Shown: positions 58,004-64,000 of the stretch, one piece after another | Numbering within the stretch: position 1 is the stretch's first letter | Layout of the letters: every line of letters begins with the position of its first letter | Assembly: GCA_015680685.1 (NCBI GenBank) | Contig: MNCI01001825.1 | Span: 1,188,467-1,252,466, forward strand | DNA from: Gnetum montanum | Taxonomy: Eukaryota; Streptophyta; Gnetopsida; Gnetales; Gnetaceae | Reading direction: 5' to 3' | DNA length: 64,000 nucleotides | The notes under the pieces: generated by a model | Told to the model about the DNA's origin: nothing | Database searches by the model: none | Seen by the model: only the letters and a program-made list of their open reading frames with translations | Translations under genes and position numbers: made by a program

Positions 58004-59130
58004 CTAGCTCATCGAGTAATCTGTTGGGTTGGCTTCAAACTCTGTCACTCCAGAATCCATGCTCGTGGAAATCTTCTTCCTTGGACATGACGGTGCACTT
58101 ACTCTGGGAGTTCTCGCGCTGCTGCTGTCGAAGTGGCTGAGTGTACAGGAGGGTGAGAGCAGGCAGGAAGGTGATAGAGCCTCTGGAGAATCCACATGAA
58201 GGCATAGCCCTCATACTCCCGTCAGTGGGACCAAGGTCGATCTGCTCAGTGCTCAATTTTGTTTATTTGTGTTTTTGAATAATTTTGGCATTGAAGGGTA
58301 ACATGTGAAACCATTAATGATACATTGATACGACATATGATCTTTTGATGATTCTTAGATGGTGAGATTGGCGAGAAAGTGAGGGTCCCTGGATGCTCGG
58401 ATCATCACCACTATGGGAGTCATCGAACATGCCGTTTTTCCCATTGCGGCCATACTACTTTCTGCCTGCACTACCGAACCAGACCTCTGGTAGCACAAGC
58501 TTGCCAGCAAATGTCAACAGCGGTGCTAGTTAGCTACCAAGATGGTGATCGCCAAAATTATGTGCCTCTACATCATCGTGGAGCTTCTCTATCTCGGCAA
58601 CTACAATTCCACCAATTCCCACATCAAGGAGTCATCAAAATATGAGGACGATGCGCCACTAGCTTTATGCAATCTGAATCCTAATCTGAATCGCAATGAT
58701 ACTCCGTTTCTGTTATCTTTGTTGTCACCAATGCAGCATCATTTCTTGGAGGTGAAGCCACGAACACATTTCCAGTTGAGCCAAGAGCACGAAATTCTCA
58801 TGTGCCCACCAGAAAACATACTAATAACACAAGCCTTGATTCAATTGCTAACATGTTTTACTGCTTCTTGACCAAAAATGATGGCTTTTTACAGTGTCGT
58901 GGGTTTCTACCAATGCCGGTGACGAATAACACTTTACAACTTATGAGAAATATTTTGCAAGAAATGAAAATACTTTATAATAAAATATCAATGTTGTTAA
59001 TTGCATGACTCAACCAATGCATGCTGGAACACACCATGTTCCAACCCCCACCAGTCAATCAACATCCAGATTTATAAAGTCCAAGAACCTCTTAGTAGCA
59101 CCAAGTTTTCTCCGATCATGAAACTGATCG
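58004..59130. other. unrecognised region after the U2AF pseudogene
   Basis: Positions 58004-58760 are less AT-rich than the surroundings and have overlapping open frames on both strands (for example 58379-58645 and 58542-58871 forward, 58035-58256 reverse), none with a domain I recognise. A hydrophobic stretch (GVIEHAVFPIAAILLSAC) is readable near 58408-58461 in one forward frame but is followed by a stop. This could be a second decayed gene fragment. Confidence 0.35.
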
Positions 59131-59210
59131 ATAGATGTTCATAGCATTGTATTGTAACCTTGAAATTCATGATCCATAGATGTTCATAGCATTGTATTGT
59201 AACCTTGAAA
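59131..59210 (+). repeat. 35-bp direct duplication
   Basis: ATAGATGTTCATAGCATTGT plus the next 15 bases occurs at 59131-59165 and again at 59176-59210, 10 bp apart. Confidence 0.93.
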
Positions 59211-61500
59211 CCCCTAGAGTGTCTTTATCTTCTCTTAAAATTTAAAAGAGTAAGTTTTCTTTTCCCGAAATTGCAAATCCCCCCACTTTGATCAACAATA
59301 GCAATCGACACACCTAACCACCGAAGAAACAAGGGACATGGTTTTTCCCACAAAATTTGTTTCCTACAATAACCTTAAATTGACCTACTCTTTCTGCAAC
59401 AAGTTTCATAAAAAATAAACCTTCTTCATGCTATTAAGCCTAAAAAACAATCATGACTCCATATGCTGGTATGATAGTTGGAAAATGCTACCCCGAACAT
59501 GTTCATTTCTATTGGTTTCGATAGACTCCTTAACCTATAAATGAGAAAGGATTTGTTGACTATCTCTTGCCTACCTCTTGCCTACATCTTCATTAGTAAC
59601 AATAGACCTCACCACATTGTGTGATGGCCTTCCAAGGCCTTTATGACCAGCATGCGATACAACATTCTTGCTATCATATTGACCTGTTTTCTAGGCTTCC
59701 TCTTAGTTTGTATATTGACACCTATTGCTAGGATTAGCAATAGAGTAATTTTTATCTTGTGGATGTTCTCATTAACTCCATGGGGATGCTTGGAAAGGCA
59801 ACGTCATTGCATTGCAGGCTATGAGAAAGAATTGTGAATGTCTAGTGATAGGAAGGTGATGACAAAGTGCAAATCTACAAATCTTGAGTTTGTGGGGCAG
59901 CAAAGGATCCCACAAGCATTGGATCCATAGACACAATTGACCCATTAGGCTAATGCTTGATGAACTACCATTACATTCTAAATCACATGTGCATATGGCC
60001 CAAGTTTATTACCTTTCTCCATTGTTGGCAAGGCTTCTTTGTGTACAAAACCTACATGCATGTTGTTTAGTGCTGCAGATGGTTATCTTTCATTATTATT
60101 TGGTTGTTGATGTTGGTGGTTGTTTCCTTTATTATGGAGAGTTTCATAGAGCATGAGGTAGATATGTATCCCTACTTCATGTATATTTAGCAAGTGTTCA
60201 AAGAATTCTTAAAGATTTCCATTTGGAGGAACATCCCATGTGGCCTCTTCAACATAATTTTCCATAGTAACTTGGCATCCTCTAACACATGGACATAGAT
60301 CTAATCTCCATGACTTGAAAAATTAGTATGTATTTGATTTTCAATTATCAATTATTCACCATAGTAGTTGGCAATGCTTTCCAACATTTTCTTAGACCAA
60401 ACCTTCACTAGTCGCACTAGCAAACAAAGCCAAACCACATACTTTAGATAGTGTGCATAGTCCTTGGCTTTTCTAGTTGCATAAGAAGGAAGCTAGAATT
60501 CCATTGTTCAACCTACATGATAATGTTGCCAATGTGTTAGGCTAACATCACTTCAACCACATGCATGTTAGCTTCTTTAGCAAATTCTAAAAAAATATGT
60601 ACTACCCTAAATTGGGGCCAACTCTAGTACTCCACCACCTTAGAAAATTACATTCCTGGAACCTAGGTCTAAAAATTTGGAAATGGATGCTTTTCTAGGA
60701 AATGTTCTCATCAGCGTGTGTTGTAATTGTTTCTGCTAATTACAGAGAGCTTTCTCTGAAATTTTGATTTTGAAATCCTTGTCAATTTGTTCAATGTAGA
60801 AATCAATTTCCTTCTTTAGCACCTCTCTCTACCTCCAACCTATATGTATCTTTAAGTGGCTTCGCATAGGAAGGCATCCTAGCCCTAGACAAAGATGTAT
60901 CTTTATCCAAGAGTGTACCAACCACAATGGTGGCAGCCATCATAGTAGCACTACAACTATATAAGCACCAACATCAAATGGAAGTCAATCTCACAATTAC
61001 TAAAGGAAGTCAAACTATCCAATCTTATCCATTAGCATATATTACCTCCTACTTAGAACTGGATTTATTCTAGATTTATCATATTATTTTGATGACAATG
61101 ATTACATCCAACTACCTATACATGTATTCAAACATCTTGTTTCTTTACCCAAAGGTGAAATTCCTAGATTCATTGTCTATTCTATTTATGAAACTAAAAT
61201 TGAAATTAATTTTAATTACATTTTAAACTAGATGAACCTATTGAATAGTTTAATTTCAATAATCTTTTGCATAATGCCTCTATATCTCAATAGTATGTTT
61301 GGATTAAACTGTGACTTGTAAGATGCAAACCACATACCTTACCTAAACATACCTTGATATTATTTTAAACATTACATTATGTAAAATACCCCAATACTTC
61401 AAAGTCATATTTTAAGGTGGTTCCTTTTACAACATTGGATAACAAGGATATAACATGAGTATAATATAAGAACAAACAAAACTACGACTTCATTGATATT
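59211..61500. other. AT-rich region, no gene recognised
   Basis: Only short frames, such as 59643-59837 (hydrophobic) and 59953-60156, without start context, codon bias or domain. No LTR pair or RNA gene seen. Confidence 0.45.
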
Positions 61501-64000
61501 CAACAATCTTCCTCCATCATAATTCCAACATCAATTGTTGATTATTTTTGAACTTGAATGAGAGAATGCATGTTAGAAATAGTGTGAATGTGTGGTCTCT
61601 TACCACACTTATCCATAATTTTTTCTTTTCTATGTTGAGTAGGGTCATAGCGACAACTATGGTCTTTACTTTTATGTTGCTGGACCATGTAGGAGTTATA
61701 AGTATTTTTGGTTTTGAAGTTGAAGATCATAAAAGAAGGTAAGGTTGAAAGTAAATCCAAAAAAGGAAAGAGGGGCCAAAGGATCTTCATGTTGAGCCCA
61801 TGGCAATAAGGGAAAATCCTCCTACCAAAAAGTATAAGTAGGGATGAAATCCTCTTCTTTGTAGTTGCTAAGAGCATTTACATTGAATAGAATAAGACCT
61901 CTCCCTTTATTTAATTATTTGCAAGTCTCTTTGTGTGTTGGAGATCTCCTAGCTTTATTTGCTTTCTCTCTATTTCTTGCATTCTTGCAAGAATGGTTCT
62001 CCCAATTAAGAAGTGAATCCCTTCCATGAATAATTCTTACAAAGTCTCTCATGCAAGTTTTCTCCCATGAATTTTTATATGTTTTCACATTAATTCATAA
62101 GTTTCTCTCAATTCTCACATAATTTTTCTTACAATCAAGTTTCTCATATGTTCCTTACATTGTTGATATGTTTATGCATGTTTACTTTGAAGATCAAGAA
62201 AAAGAATTGCTATGTGTGTTAAGGTTTGAATATAATTAAAGTGTTTGAAAGAAATTGACTTGGATCTCTCATTCCCATGCTTAAATGTCTCCATTGTTGA
62301 AAGGATTTGCTCTCTTAAGCATCAAAACCAAGTTTATCATCCTTATTTCCTCTATATTTCATGTCTATCATCTTTTAAAGTTGGAGTTTCATGCCCACTT
62401 ATATAATTTAATGTAAAAAACTCTACAAATTTGTGTTGAGCATTATTCAAGCCTTGATTGTTTGACTTGAACAAAGATTTGAAGAATTTAATGTTATTCT
62501 CATGCTTTGGAATACATCTCTATCAAGTTTGGTGGATTTCCTCATGCTTCTTGTCAAGTCATGTTCTTTTCATGTTTCTAGGGCTTTAAACTTATGTTAT
62601 TGAATGTATTTCTCACAAATTGTTGAGTAAAACCATAGATTCTAAGTCTAATTTACCTTGTGAGGACTCTTAACACTAGATTAAGCTTGTAATTGCAGAA
62701 TTATTTCATTTTAAGTTTCTTTAACTATGTTTTTGTTTTAATGCTAGAAGACTATGACCCCACAATAACTAATGCCTAGTCATAGTCTAGATGAAGAGTT
62801 CAAAGGACAAGTTTGGATAGTTGTAGCCAACCCATGCCCAAGTTCTAGCTAGAATAGAGCTCATGGCTAACTTATAGTAGATCATGTAGCATTTTTCTTG
62901 CATCAAGCCTATGATAGAGGTCATGCTTGAGTCACAATAGAATAGCATTGAGGTTTTATTACTAAAAGTTCTAGAATAAATGTCATTATGAACTTTTCAC
63001 ATTTATGCTAGGATCATGCTTAAGTTACAAGAAGCCAAGGAGAGACATTGTATTTTGTGGTGAGGCCATGGCCTTCTTTTTCTTTTAGAAGTTGTGTAGA
63101 CTGTGATTGACCATCATGTCACAGTTCAAATGCAACCTATTTTAAAGCTTACAACTAGGTCATGGCCACTCTTCAAGCCTTTTTTATCTCTAGGGCTTGC
63201 TTTACTACTATCATGGCCTCCACATCATTGTTGCACCTTTGACAATGTGCACTACCTTGTGAGGAACATCTTTGTATGAATCGGTCTACCACTAAGATGG
63301 TCTCTTAATGACATATATAGAAGAGAATACCAATTCAACATACATACATACATACATATATATTCAAAATGTCTAAACATGTCTAGCACACACCAACAAA
63401 CTCAACACATAGTGGGTTGAATAGACAACAATGAACAAACCAAATACAATGAAGACAAGGAGTAATTACAACATGCTACAATTCATGGTATTAGGAGAAT
63501 CATAAATCTTGTTCAAAATGTATCAAAATATAATGAATCATTTACAATAATAATGTAATCAGGGCATTTGACATTCCCTTATCTACTATGACACTTCTAC
63601 TTAGGTAAACTTGGCTTGCCAAAAATGATGCCCCTTTTCTTCATGTGTGTTGATGGTCCTTTGCACTTGTAGTTGATCCAAGCAATAGTCATCCACTCCC
63701 CTTCCTAATTTTCCAATCTAACATTTATTTTTTTCATTTCCACTTTATATTATATATTTTTGAAGATATGTTTTACATGTATTTTATTCTTATAATGATA
63801 CTAAATTCAACTTTCTACACAAAGTTAATCATCATCATCATCCTAGCCTTGTCCTAACAAAAAGGGGCTTAGCTATTTCTATGCAAAGTTTATCCTTGTG
63901 AATTAATTTATTTTTAATGTTAAATCAAATAAATTTGTAATTTACAATTGTGGAGCTAGCAATGCCTACAAAGGCTAGGTGATGGATTTATAATCTCAAA
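61501..64000. other. AT-rich region, no gene recognised
   Basis: Overlapping short frames near 61542-61877 on both strands have no recognisable domain. The rest is low-complexity AT-rich sequence with a (CATA)n tract at about 63339-63362 and a short ATC run near 63829. Confidence 0.45.
63339..63362. repeat. (CATA)n microsatellite
   Basis: Five tetranucleotide units followed by TATATA. Confidence 0.9.

Noticed and set aside
59643-59837. Small hydrophobic membrane protein ORF
   Set aside because: Single short frame in AT-rich DNA without domain, homologue in the window or codon signal.

Overview
The window looks like intergenic DNA from a large, repeat-rich plant genome. It contains nested LTR retrotransposons of plant type: Ty3/gypsy of the Tat/Ogre kind, with a second archaeal-type RNase H, and a Ty1/copia element. 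It also contains a decayed copy of the small U2AF splicing factor. A gymnosperm is plausible but cannot be proved from sequence alone. No intact host gene was recognised. Almost every coding region carries in-frame stops or frameshifts, many of them explicable as C-to-T (G-to-A) changes at CG or CAG sites.

Layout. A minus-strand Ty1/copia element (remnants at 2089-2231, 31055-33125 and 50480 to about 52900) hosts two gypsy insertions. Gypsy-1 spans 2232-31054 (target duplication GATTG/AATTG). Gypsy-2 spans 33126-50479 (perfect target duplication AATCT). A third gypsy element, gypsy-3 (9014-18485, perfect duplication ATCTT), sits inside gypsy-1. Gypsy-1 and gypsy-2 share this order: LTR, primer site, gag-protease, tandem array A, a multi-exon gene on the opposite strand, a splice-acceptor-like site, reverse transcriptase - RNase H - second RNase H - integrase, tandem array B, polypurine tract, LTR. 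Gypsy-3 has only gag-protease and short arrays A and B. It is a deletion derivative without pol and without the antisense gene.

Main discovery candidate. Gypsy-1 and gypsy-2 carry the same antisense gene (18486-23126 plus its last codons at 9000-9013; and 39298-43280). I reconstruct about eight exons. The first three are exactly 119, 450 and 275 bp in both elements, and the fourth is 1052 versus 1050 bp. Junction phases match and GT-AG sites are visible. Each copy has a TATA-like box about 140 bp upstream of the ATG. Exon 2 resembles a plant NIF/FCP1-type HAD phosphatase domain that has lost its catalytic aspartates. Later exons encode an unrecognised conserved region, a coiled coil and an acidic tail. 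The gene lies between protease and reverse transcriptase, where Ogre-type elements are known to have an intron, so it may be an antisense gene nested in the sense intron.

Right end. From about 52,900 to 64,000 the DNA is AT-rich. At 54389-58003 there is a U2AF35-like pseudogene split by a 3,180-bp solo LTR (54620-57799, target TCAAG/TCAAC). The rest, and 1-2088 on the left, contains nothing I can name.
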